In this document: in pieces, positions 30,910-38,820 of the stretch | How positions within the stretch are numbered: position 1 is the stretch's first letter | How the letters are laid out: every line of letters begins with the position of its first letter | Source of the DNA: an uncultured Bacteroidales bacterium | GTDB lineage: Bacteria > Bacteroidota > Bacteroidia > Bacteroidales > Coprobacteraceae | Length of the DNA: 64,000 nt | Assembly (NCBI GenBank): GCA_949297285.1 | Contig: CASFRL010000107.1 | Span: forward strand, 1-64,000 | Direction of reading: 5' to 3' | The notes under the pieces: model-generated | Told to the model about the DNA's origin: nothing | What the model saw: the letters and a program-made list of their open reading frames with translations, nothing else | Database searches by the model: none | Position numbers and translations under genes: made by a program

Positions 30910-31478
30910 GCGGAAAATACGGAAAAAGAAGATTCGACGTACCTTCTCATATCAAAGCACGTCCAACGACTGATTTTGCCCGAGAAAATTTGTTCAATGT
31001 ATTGTCAAACATGATCGATTTTGACGGGGTGAACGCCCTCGACCTGTTTGCCGGGACAGGAGCTATCAGTTTCGAATTGTTATCACGGGGATGCGCCAAA
31101 GTCGTTTGTGTCGAGAATTATCCGGTACAATACAACTTTATCCGTAAAGTCATGCAACAGCTGCACGACGAAAATTTAATTCCGATAAAAGGCGATGTGT
31201 TCAAGTTTGTCCCTACTTGTAAAGAAAAATTTGATCTTATATTTGCCGATCCTCCTTATAATTTGCCTAACTTCGGAACAATCCCCGAACTCATCCTTAA
31301 CTCAGGGTTACTCAACCCCGGAGGCATTTTCATTATCGAACACTCTAAATCGTATGATTTCTCCATGCTACCGGGATTTGATCAAAAACGGACATACGGC
31401 AGCGTAAATTTCAGCATTTTCAGTCCGGATTCTGAACCTGCAGAAAAAGAAGAGGGAAAAGACGATGAACAATATTAA
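30897..31478 (+). CDS. rsmD: 16S rRNA (guanine-966 N2) methyltransferase
   Basis: A 193-residue SAM-dependent methyltransferase. It starts MRIISGKYGKR and RPTTDFARENLFNVL as in the RsmD family. The SAM-binding loop is DLFAGTGAISFE near residues 47-58, and the catalytic FADPPYNLP is near residue 116. It methylates G966 of 16S rRNA during small-subunit assembly. The C-terminal tail is acidic and lysine-rich. Its start lies inside the upstream DUF3822 gene and its end overlaps the next gene by 14 bases. Confidence 0.93.
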   Translation: MRIISGKYGKRRFDVPSHIKARPTTDFARENLFNVLSNMIDFDGVNALDLFAGTGAISFELLSRGCAKVVCVENYPVQYNFIRKVMQQLHDENLIPIKGDVFKFVPTCKEKFDLIFADPPYNLPNFGTIPELILNSGLLNPGGIFIIEHSKSYDFSMLPGFDQKRTYGSVNFSIFSPDSEPAEKEEGKDDEQY

Positions 31479-32382
31479 AGGCTTTTTCTTCGGCATTTTA
31501 TCATCTGCAACATTCGGTCTTATCCCGCTTTTCACGCTTCCTGTAATGGAGCAGGGAATGAGATTCGATTCGATCTTATTCTATCGTTTCTTGTTAGCAA
31601 GCATTGCCATAGGCATTGTTCTTCTGATAAGGAAACAATCGCTTAAAATCCGACTTTCAGAAATACCGGCATTATTCTATCTGAGCATCTTTTATGTCGT
31701 GTCGGCTCTATTTCTTTTCTGGGGATACAACTATCTCCCCAGCGGCATCGCAACAACGATACATTTCCTATATCCGGTATTCGTCACACTTATCATGACC
31801 ATTGCCTATCATGAAAAAAATTCTATCCTAAAAATCACGGCCATCCTAATGGCAATATGCGGCGTTGCCTGTTTATCGATCGGAGAAAACGACCGGGAAA
31901 TCAGTCTTGTCGGAATAGGGATAGTTCTCGTTTCGGCCATAGGTTATGCCCTTTATATTGTCCGGGTAAACAAATCAAGAGTAAAGAATATGCCCGGAAT
32001 GAAACTTACGTTTTATGTGTTCCTTTTCGGATCGGTTCTCTTTTTACTCAACACTCAAATCAACGGGGGATTACAGGTTATCTCCAACGGAAATATCGCC
32101 GTAAATTTAGCCATGTTGGCCATTATTCCGACAATAATCTCCAATCTTGCGCTGGTGCAGGCCTTGAAAAACATAGGGTCTACCCTAACAGCAATACTCG
32201 GTGCTATGGAACCTTTAACGGCTGTATGTGTCGGGATTATCGTGTTTCACGAACCCTTCTCCGTTTCTCTTGCAACAGGATTTATACTTATTATCACAGC
32301 CGTGACCCTCATCATATTGTCACATCCATTAGAAAAGGTCATACGCCAGTTACAAACCCGTATTTATCGCAAACAAAAATAA
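31465..32382 (+). CDS. EamA-family (DMT) transporter, second copy
   Basis: A 305-residue inner-membrane protein with ten helices and two EamA repeats. NIGSTLTAILGAMEPLTAV (near residues 236-254) parallels the transporter at 25463-26413, and the N-termini also align. The substrate is unknown. It is the third gene of an overlapping set with DUF3822 and rsmD. It converges on mutY with only three bases between the stop codons. Confidence 0.85.
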   Translation: MNNIKGFFFGILSSATFGLIPLFTLPVMEQGMRFDSILFYRFLLASIAIGIVLLIRKQSLKIRLSEIPALFYLSIFYVVSALFLFWGYNYLPSGIATTIHFLYPVFVTLIMTIAYHEKNSILKITAILMAICGVACLSIGENDREISLVGIGIVLVSAIGYALYIVRVNKSRVKNMPGMKLTFYVFLFGSVLFLLNTQINGGLQVISNGNIAVNLAMLAIIPTIISNLALVQALKNIGSTLTAILGAMEPLTAVCVGIIVFHEPFSVSLATGFILIITAVTLIILSHPLEKVIRQLQTRIYRKQK

Positions 32383-32385
32383 TGG

Positions 32386-33474
32386 CTATCCCCATAACGT
32401 CTGTTCTTTGATATGCCTCATCTGCTGTTCGACATAAATATGGGTCAACCGGGAAATGGCAAAATGGTCGAGTTCTTCATAAGGAATGCGCATATATTCG
32501 GACAATCCTTCCGGGATATTTTCGATCTCAAGTGTATAAAAACAGGCATTTATAATGCGATGCGACAAGACATGGCGTTTTTGCAAGGGCAAGGCTGTTA
32601 TCTTGATATGTCCGGCTCCCCTAAACAAACGGTCATACTCTTCGGTATGCTGCAATTCCTCAAAAGAATACTCCCGGTCTGTTTCGATCAAAACAAATTC
32701 ATATAAATTTTTCCATATATCCTCTCCGGTACGTTGCCTTATCCAAATGTCTTTTCCATAAAAGACACAAAAATAGTTGAAGAAACGAGGTTTTACGACA
32801 GGTTTCGATTGTTTTACCGGCAGTTTATCCACACGTCCCGAAACAACAGAAAGGCACTTCGACACCAAAGGACATAACTCACAACGGGGAGACCGCGGGA
32901 CACATTGCAACGCACCCAACTCCATAATTGCCTGATTATATAGATCGGGATGCTTTTTATCGAGAAGTTCTGAAGCCAGTTTTGCAAAGATTTTTTTCCC
33001 TTGTGTAGAATCTATCGGAACGTCAATATCAAAAAGACGGGCCAGAACACGATACACATTTCCGTCGACAACGGCATAAGGCTGACGGTATGCAAACGAG
33101 CAAATCGCCGCAGCGGTATATTCTCCGATCCCTTTCAATGAGCGAACCTCTTTATTATTATCGGGGAAACGTCCACCGAAATCTCGTACAATCTGCCGGG
33201 CTGCCGTATGCAAATTGCGGGCACGACTATAATACCCCAGGCCCTGCCAATATTTCAAGACCTCATCTTCTTCGGCTTCTGCCAAAGAAACAACATCCGG
33301 AAAACGGGACATGAAACGGTTAAAATAGTCGAGACCTTGCGCCACTCGTGTTTGTTGAAGTATTATCTCCGACACCCAAATGACATACGGATCGGTCGTG
33401 TCGCGCCAAGGCAAATTCCGCTTATTTTTTAAATACCACTTTTCTAAAGGAAGAGCAAATTCCATATTTTCCAT
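32386..33474 (-). CDS. mutY: A/G-specific adenine glycosylase
   Basis: A 362-residue base-excision enzyme that removes adenine mispaired with 8-oxoguanine. The helix-hairpin-helix DNA glycosylase domain has LPWRDTTDPYVIWVSEIILQ, containing the catalytic glutamate, and then KGIGEYTAAAICSFAYRQPY with VVDGNVYRV. The iron-sulfur cluster loop is CVPRSPRCELCPLVSKC. A C-terminal NUDIX-like domain, which recognises 8-oxoG, completes the protein. The start chosen is ATG 33474; GTG 33483 and ATG 33465 are also in frame. No terminator fits between it and the convergent EamA gene. Confidence 0.93.
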   Translation of the reverse strand: MENMEFALPLEKWYLKNKRNLPWRDTTDPYVIWVSEIILQQTRVAQGLDYFNRFMSRFPDVVSLAEAEEDEVLKYWQGLGYYSRARNLHTAARQIVRDFGGRFPDNNKEVRSLKGIGEYTAAAICSFAYRQPYAVVDGNVYRVLARLFDIDVPIDSTQGKKIFAKLASELLDKKHPDLYNQAIMELGALQCVPRSPRCELCPLVSKCLSVVSGRVDKLPVKQSKPVVKPRFFNYFCVFYGKDIWIRQRTGEDIWKNLYEFVLIETDREYSFEELQHTEEYDRLFRGAGHIKITALPLQKRHVLSHRIINACFYTLEIENIPEGLSEYMRIPYEELDHFAISRLTHIYVEQQMRHIKEQTLWG

Positions 33475-33590
33475 ACCGGACACACTTTTTATGATCAGAT
33501 CTTTGTCTTAACCCGACACAAGATTCTCTCAAAATCGAAAACAAAAGTAAAAAAATAGGATGAAAAATCATGATACACATTATCAAAGCA

Positions 33591-33621
33591 TTGTAGAATT
33601 AACTATTAATACGTAAGTTTG
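33591..33621 (+). promoter_or_regulatory. Promoter of the DUF3843 gene
   Basis: TTG (33591-33593) and TAAGTTTG (33614-33621), 20 bases apart, match the -33 and -7 elements. The start codon is 18 bases downstream. Confidence 0.6.
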
Positions 33622-33638
33622 CAAACAAAAAACTGTCT

Positions 33639-34976
33639 ATGGCAAAGAAAAAACAAGCGATATACAGCACCGATTGGGCTGCACTCCACCCCTACCAAGG
33701 ATCGGCCAATACCGATTTTTATTACACGACGATTGCCAATAAAATCTATGATGTCATCGATACTCTTTCAGGAGACAACTCATCGGAAAACGATTTGTTT
33801 TTTCTGGAAGATGAAGAAAAAAAACAACTGGCATGCACGCTGGCTTCCTATTTCGAAGATGTTATATCCTCGGTCGGGATCTTCAGGACATTCACCCAAG
33901 AACATAACCGGAGATATAATTCTCCGCTTCCTTTTTTCTCCTGCAATGATTACGTTGACGATGAGATCAACGGAGAAGACATTCAATTTCTGATTTGGCA
34001 CTACTTCATGCAGTTGAACCGTGACCAGGTTCCGTTCTCTCCGAAAGCACCTCTTTTTTCTGAAATGGCAGAAAAAATAATGGAAATTCTGGACGAAGAA
34101 TATGAGTCGGCTCCAGAAAATGAAAAGCTCAAGTCATTTTTCACATTATCCGAAAAAGAGTGTACCAACTTATATTCTTTACAAGCCCGTTTTACATGGT
34201 TGGCAACAGAATCTTATCTTTTTCAGTTCAATGGCAGACAAATGCAAGAGGAGATAAACCAATTAGTAGAGACAGCAAAAGAAGAGGGTACAGAAGAGTA
34301 TCTCCCGGACATGGTAAATTCACTCTGTAACGACTTCGTATATAATCACATTACCGAGTTTATGCAACTTACCGCGGCTCAATGGCTTGCTCTTCTGTTA
34401 GGAGAAAGACATCCGGCCTATGATGCCCTGAAAAATTTGTCCCGCAAATATTCAGGATATTTCGATTTTGTGGACGAGGACGAACACTATGTCCGTTTTC
34501 GACATATCATTACCGGGAAAATCATTGAAGCCTCACAAAAATCTTTAAAAGGATTTCCCAAAGATATGAAAAGCGATAAAGTCAGCCTATATGCGGGATT
34601 TGTGCAATGGCAAAATGAATGGTGGATCATGGGTGTAGTAAATACATACCCTAAATCAGAAACTTTAACGGAAGAAATCGATAAACGGGCTGAAGAAGAA
34701 TTCGAAATTTTCGAAGAGAAGAAAGAGCTGCCGGAGAATGAACAAGAGATTATCTTGAAGGATATTTTAGAGGATACGGCTCTCGAAGAGGGTGAGGAAC
34801 CCTTGACTCCTGAAGAAACGGCATGGATAGCTGTATTGAGCGATGAACTGAGTGTTTCTTTTATGGAAAAGGCTGTACAAGAAGGGAAAATACCCGGATT
34901 ACGATTCGACGGAGAAAACGGTTTCGAATTATTACAGAATAACTTGGATTTCGTACTCCGTTATGTTAAACGTTAA
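33639..34976 (+). CDS. DUF3843 family protein
   Basis: A 445-residue soluble protein without signal peptide. It opens MAKKKQAIYSTDWAALHPYQ, which fits DUF3843, a family of unknown function in Bacteroidales. It is acidic, with Glu-rich stretches near residues 345-385. A mid-section (about residues 270-330) contains DFVDEDEHYVRFRHIITGK and WQNEWWIMG, a pattern of beta strands. I recognise no catalytic motif. It has its own promoter; the esterase gene follows after 36 bases and may be co-transcribed. Confidence 0.72.
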   Translation: MAKKKQAIYSTDWAALHPYQGSANTDFYYTTIANKIYDVIDTLSGDNSSENDLFFLEDEEKKQLACTLASYFEDVISSVGIFRTFTQEHNRRYNSPLPFFSCNDYVDDEINGEDIQFLIWHYFMQLNRDQVPFSPKAPLFSEMAEKIMEILDEEYESAPENEKLKSFFTLSEKECTNLYSLQARFTWLATESYLFQFNGRQMQEEINQLVETAKEEGTEEYLPDMVNSLCNDFVYNHITEFMQLTAAQWLALLLGERHPAYDALKNLSRKYSGYFDFVDEDEHYVRFRHIITGKIIEASQKSLKGFPKDMKSDKVSLYAGFVQWQNEWWIMGVVNTYPKSETLTEEIDKRAEEEFEIFEEKKELPENEQEIILKDILEDTALEEGEEPLTPEETAWIAVLSDELSVSFMEKAVQEGKIPGLRFDGENGFELLQNNLDFVLRYVKR

Positions 34977-35012
34977 TCATCGTGTCTATTATTTATTCAA
35001 CACATTATAATC

Positions 35013-35816
35013 ATGAAAAAAATATCAAGTTTTTTGCTTCTTTTTTGTTTGGTATTGTCAGTACAAGCCGAAACAATCAAAACCAATGTGAGAAGTGATG
35101 CCATGGATAAAGATATTCCATGCGTGATCATCACACCGGATAATTATAACCCGAATGAAACTTATCCGGTTATCTATTTACTTCACGGATATAGCGGGAA
35201 CCAGAATTCTTGGCCGGATCTAAAAAAAGACCTCCCGGAAATAGCGACACAAGACAGCATAATTTTTGTGTGTCCTAATGGCGAAAACAGTTGGTATTGG
35301 GACAGTCCGCTTAATAAAGATTCGCAATTCGAAACATTTGTATCGAAAGAACTGATCTCCTTTATCGACAAAAACTTTTCTACCCAAAACGATAGAACAG
35401 GTCGGGCTATTGCCGGATTAAGTATGGGCGGACATGGAGCTTTATGGCTGGCTATACGTCATCAAGATGTATTCGGTGCTGCCGGAAGCACCAGCGGCGG
35501 AGTAGATATTCGCCCGTTCCCCGACAAATGGGAAATGAAAAAACAATTGGGAGAATACGAAAGCAATAAGGACAGATGGAATAGTCATACGGTTATTAAC
35601 CAAATCGACAAACTGCAAAATGGCAATCTTGCAATTATCATCGACTGCGGATTTAATGATTTCTTTTTCGAAGTAAATAACAATCTCCACGATGCGTTAT
35701 TAAAACAAGGTATCGATCATGACTATATTGTACGTCCCGGAGAGCATAATTCAAAATATTGGAACAACTCCATCGATTACCAAATACTATTTTTCAAAAA
35801 ATATTTCAAACGATAA
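35013..35816 (+). CDS. Secreted esterase D-like alpha/beta-hydrolase
   Basis: A 267-residue protein with a Sec signal peptide (MKKISSFLLLFCLVLSVQ, cleavage near QAET). It follows the esterase D / feruloyl esterase-like fold. YPVIYLLHGYSG is the oxyanion region, GLSMGGHGALWLA carries the nucleophile serine near residue 135, an acidic residue lies near DCGFNDFF, and the catalytic histidine is in RPGEHNSKYW near the end. It probably hydrolyses small ester groups; the substrate is unknown. The gene lies 36 bases after the DUF3843 gene and 100 bases before a predicted small RNA. Confidence 0.82.
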   Translation: MKKISSFLLLFCLVLSVQAETIKTNVRSDAMDKDIPCVIITPDNYNPNETYPVIYLLHGYSGNQNSWPDLKKDLPEIATQDSIIFVCPNGENSWYWDSPLNKDSQFETFVSKELISFIDKNFSTQNDRTGRAIAGLSMGGHGALWLAIRHQDVFGAAGSTSGGVDIRPFPDKWEMKKQLGEYESNKDRWNSHTVINQIDKLQNGNLAIIIDCGFNDFFFEVNNNLHDALLKQGIDHDYIVRPGEHNSKYWNNSIDYQILFFKKYFKR

Positions 35817-35896
35817 ATGCTCAATGTAAAAAACAGTAAATAGTTAAAATATACACATAAATATTGTTAACGAAAACGTTTTTTTTACATAAACAC

Positions 35897-35927
35897 TTGT
35901 AAAAAAAATAGATGACCTTTATATTTG
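35897..35927 (+). promoter_or_regulatory. Promoter of the predicted small RNA
   Basis: TTG at 35897-35899 and TATATTTG at 35920-35927, with 20 bases between, are close to the consensus. No protein gene follows on this strand before the convergent oxidoreductase. Confidence 0.65.
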
Positions 35928-35930
35928 TAC

Positions 35931-35999
35931 TATGTTTTTTCATAGTATTAGATTTAAGGTTTACAAAGATTGGTTGTCGGGAGACAACCTTTTTTTTTG
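35931..35999 (+). ncRNA. Predicted free-standing small RNA of about 70 bases
   Basis: Downstream of a near-consensus promoter lies a short transcript with two hairpins. The first is ACTATG, loop TTTTTT, CATAGT (35929-35946). An AT-rich single-stranded stretch (35947-35971) follows. The last is GGTTGTC, loop GGGA, GACAACC, followed by nine T (35972-35998), a textbook intrinsic terminator. No ORF of useful length fits between promoter and terminator. It lies between two convergent genes, so it is not a leader of either. I do not recognise the family. It could also terminate the esterase transcript. Confidence 0.6.
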
Positions 36000-36203
36000 C
36001 CCACTCCCCCCCGCTCTTCTCGAATGAGAAAATCATTTCTTGCTCTCAATAAAGATTTTTTTATTCCCGTTAACCGGATACGAAATTGACAACGATAATT
36101 ATGTAAAAAACGCATGGTAAAAACAGCGGATATGCACGACCAATCTATATTCTGTTTTTAATGAATATAAAAACTAAAAAAGGCACCTTCCCCTTTGGCG
36201 TTT

Positions 36204-37301
36204 TTATTTCTGCAAACGAATTGCTTTCCCTTTTTTCGCACTTTTTACGGCAGCTTCAAGAATCTCTACCACAATCATATTATTCTCCAATGAAGAGAGA
36301 TTATCCGGTGTAACTTGAATCTCTTTACGAACAGCGGCCTTTAAAAAATAGAACGGATCATTATACGGCTTTTCTAATGGAGGGGCAACCCATGAATTCT
36401 CCTCTCCTTCCGTATATACCCGCATTTGGGTTGGGGTATCTTGATAGACATATCCCCGGGAACCATATATATGCATATCTTTTCTATTCATCGGCCAATT
36501 CCACGAAGCCATAATCTGAACCGTTGCCGAAGGATATTCAAGAATAATCGTCGCATCGTCATCGACTTTAGGATATACATGAGGCTTTTGACGCTTCAAA
36601 ATCGCATACACGCTAACAGGTTTTTGGTTGTCAAAGAACCAAGTAGACAGATTGGCTCCATAACAGCCGAAATCGGTCACAGCACCTCCACCATTCAACA
36701 CAGGATCGGTCAACCAACGAAGGAATTCTCCACTGCATTTAATCTCGACAGGTCCTTGATGCCCATCATAAACCTCCATACGAGTTATATCCCCTATGTT
36801 TTTTTGTCTTTTGATCAAATTATAAGCCTCATGATTGGTATTATACCATGTTGTTTCATAATTGGTCAGCAACAAGATATTATTTTCCCGTGCAAGTTTT
36901 GCCATACGATCGGCATGCTTCACACTCACGGCAAGCGGTTTTTCAACCATAACATGTATACCTCTCGGAGCACAGGCTTCCACAACCCGCAAATGATCAT
37001 AAATAGGCTCATACACGATAACGGCCTCGGGATGTGTTTTATCGAGCATCTCTTCCAAGTCTTCATAAAATAAAGAAGAATCTACTTTCTCACGCAATGG
37101 GGATTTTTCTCTAAGGGCCGCATCTCTCTCGGCAACTCCGACAATACAAAAATCGCCTCTGTCGATCCGGACCAATATTTCATGTAAATGAGAATGGGAA
37201 AGGCCTACAACTCCCAACCGCAACGGGGCATTATCTTCGGCTTTCAATGATACGAAACAAACTAAAAAAAACGACAACACGACTGCTCGATATGCTTTCA
37301 T
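36204..37301 (-). CDS. Exported Gfo/Idh/MocA-family oxidoreductase
   Basis: A 365-residue protein. A Sec signal peptide (MKAYRAVVLSFFLVCFVSLK) precedes a Rossmann domain with LRLGVVGLSHSHLHE as the dinucleotide loop. EKPLAVSVKHADRM is the conserved family motif near residues 121-134; the C-terminal part is the alpha/beta domain with GSRGYVYQDTP. Such proteins oxidise or reduce sugars with NAD(P), sometimes with bound cofactor. Export of this family is common in Bacteroidetes and suggests a periplasmic glycosidase or sugar oxidoreductase role; the substrate is unknown. It is a single gene. Confidence 0.83.
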   Translation of the reverse strand: MKAYRAVVLSFFLVCFVSLKAEDNAPLRLGVVGLSHSHLHEILVRIDRGDFCIVGVAERDAALREKSPLREKVDSSLFYEDLEEMLDKTHPEAVIVYEPIYDHLRVVEACAPRGIHVMVEKPLAVSVKHADRMAKLARENNILLLTNYETTWYNTNHEAYNLIKRQKNIGDITRMEVYDGHQGPVEIKCSGEFLRWLTDPVLNGGGAVTDFGCYGANLSTWFFDNQKPVSVYAILKRQKPHVYPKVDDDATIILEYPSATVQIMASWNWPMNRKDMHIYGSRGYVYQDTPTQMRVYTEGEENSWVAPPLEKPYNDPFYFLKAAVRKEIQVTPDNLSSLENNMIVVEILEAAVKSAKKGKAIRLQK

Positions 37302-37559
37302 GATAAAAGTTATTACAGGTAAATATCTTATTTTTTTTCGATGATAAAAGTAATAAAAACAATCTGAAAATAGCTGGAGTCTTTATCTAAAATTGTGTAT
37401 CCTTCGACCATCAACTGCCGATAAAACATTCACCGATAATATGTGCTCATCCAAAAGTCCTGTTATAACTCGAATATTCGAGCAATTTTATGTTATCATA
37501 ATTCTGGCATCTACCGAAACTGCTGTTTTCAAAGAGTGATGTATTGCAATTATTAACGC

Positions 37560-37587
37560 GCAATTTGTATTTTTGCATGCAAATTGC
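37560..37587 (+). promoter_or_regulatory. Promoter flanked by an inverted repeat, upstream of the B3/B4 gene
   Basis: TATTTTTG (37568-37575) is a -7 element; a TTG lies 21 bases upstream (37544-37546). It sits exactly between two 8-base inverted arms, GCAATTTG (37560-37567) and CAAATTGC (37580-37587). This is a candidate operator covering the promoter; the gene starts 12 bases later. Confidence 0.5.
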
Positions 37588-37599
37588 AGAATAAAACCA

Positions 37600-38274
37600 A
37601 TGGAAATGCAACTCTCTATCTCAAATATTATCAAACAGGCATGCCCGTCATATATTGCGGGTGTGATCTGCGCGCAGGTAAAAAACAGCTTGCACGACGA
37701 ATCTCTTTGGAAAGAAATCGAGCATGAAACGGCTCTTTTACAAGAAAAATACCCTTTAAATGCAATCAACAAAAGGGAAAACATATCGGCAACCCGCGAA
37801 GCATACAAAATCTTAGGGAAAGACCCGAACCGTTACCGTCCATCGGCCGAGGCTCTATGTCGCCGATTGATCAAAGGACTCGGACTTTATCAGATCTCGA
37901 CATTGGTCGATCTTATCAATATGGTCTCGATCCGTACGGGATATTCTATCGGCGGATTCGATGCAGATAAAATCGTCGGTCAACTCTCTTTAGGGGTAGG
38001 TACAGAAAATGAGTTATTCCATGCAATAGGCCGAGGAGTTTTAAATATAGAGGGCCTTCCTGTATATAGGGATGAGTCTGGCCCTATCGGCACACCGACC
38101 AGCGATGAAGAGAGAACCAAACTGTCTTTGGACACGACGCGAATACTGATCATTATCAATGGTTATTCAGGAAATAAAGAGGATGTCGAGAACGCTATAA
38201 CATTAACAGCCGACTTGTTAAGCCGCTATGCCTGCGCTCAAGATATCGAGATCGACTATTTTGGAGCTATCTGA
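37600..38274 (+). CDS. B3/B4 tRNA-binding domain protein (PheT-like)
   Basis: A 224-residue cytoplasmic protein. The start at ATG 37600 is preferred because a TTG in frame at 37573 lies inside the promoter. It matches the B3/B4 domain of the phenylalanyl-tRNA synthetase beta chain: RYRPSAEALCRRLIKG near residues 85-100, then LVDLINMVSIRTGYSIGGFD and a late LSLDTTRILIIINGYSG. Stand-alone proteins of this type may hydrolyse mischarged tRNA or bind related substrates; its role is unproven. The gene is single, in opposite orientation to gldH, and ends 28 bases before it. Confidence 0.85.
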   Translation: MEMQLSISNIIKQACPSYIAGVICAQVKNSLHDESLWKEIEHETALLQEKYPLNAINKRENISATREAYKILGKDPNRYRPSAEALCRRLIKGLGLYQISTLVDLINMVSIRTGYSIGGFDADKIVGQLSLGVGTENELFHAIGRGVLNIEGLPVYRDESGPIGTPTSDEERTKLSLDTTRILIIINGYSGNKEDVENAITLTADLLSRYACAQDIEIDYFGAI

Positions 38275-38301
38275 CAAAGGGATTTTCTCGGTTTTTACCC
38301 C

Positions 38302-38820
38302 TTACCGAGAAACAGCCGCCTCTTTCGGGGTGATTTTTATGCCGACATCGGTAATTCCCTGAATTACATCATCCCGCATTCCCTGCTGAACAGAAATAGA
38401 ATATTTTCCTTTACGAGGGAAAGTAAAACCCTCTTTATACGGAATCGTCTGCTGATACGTGGCTCCCCAACCCGAACCGAACCATTTTCCGTATTCATCG
38501 GCAAGAATGCAGTTAAGCGTGTCGGTGATCACTTCCCCGGTTTCAGCTTTGCAGGTAATGAAAAGCCATAAATTCCGAAAATCATAATCATTGGTATATC
38601 GCAACGACACGTCTATATCATACAGACACAACGTATCCTCAATTACCGGCGAAAAACGTTCTATCACACGTTTATCCCACCCTCGGGCAGGGATATGATT
38701 AAACGTATAATACACATCCTTTGTATTGCAGGAAAGGCCTGAGATCAATAATCCCAACAGCAGTATTATCTTACTCAGGCGATACTTCTTCAGACGGTCG
38801 GTTATTATTGTTTTTGCCAT
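38302..38820 (-). CDS. gldH: Gliding-motility-type lipoprotein GldH
   Basis: A 172-residue lipoprotein. The start at 38820 gives a basic n-region, a hydrophobic core and the lipobox GLSC with lipidated Cys31; a longer in-frame ORF extends upstream but lies inside the ricT-like gene. After a spacer come YYTFNHIPARGWDK near residues 39-52 and later YSISVQQGMRDDVIQGI, as in the GldH family. GldH is needed for gliding in Flavobacterium, but it is also found in non-motile Bacteroidales where its role is less clear. Its start codon overlaps the 3' end of the upstream gene by 50 bases, so translation may be coupled. Confidence 0.83.
   Translation of the reverse strand: MAKTIITDRLKKYRLSKIILLLGLLISGLSCNTKDVYYTFNHIPARGWDKRVIERFSPVIEDTLCLYDIDVSLRYTNDYDFRNLWLFITCKAETGEVITDTLNCILADEYGKWFGSGWGATYQQTIPYKEGFTFPRKGKYSISVQQGMRDDVIQGITDVGIKITPKEAAVSR

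Noticed and set aside
31465-32382. The two EamA genes as a recent duplication
   Set aside because: They share the fold and a motif but differ strongly at most positions and have different neighbours, so this is an old paralogy.
35821-36036. A 71-residue minus-strand ORF across the small-RNA region
   Set aside because: It runs against a clear promoter-terminator unit on the plus strand and has low-complexity composition.
36426-37073. A 215-residue plus-strand ORF opposite the Gfo/Idh gene
   Set aside because: Antisense shadow of a well-supported gene; no family motifs.
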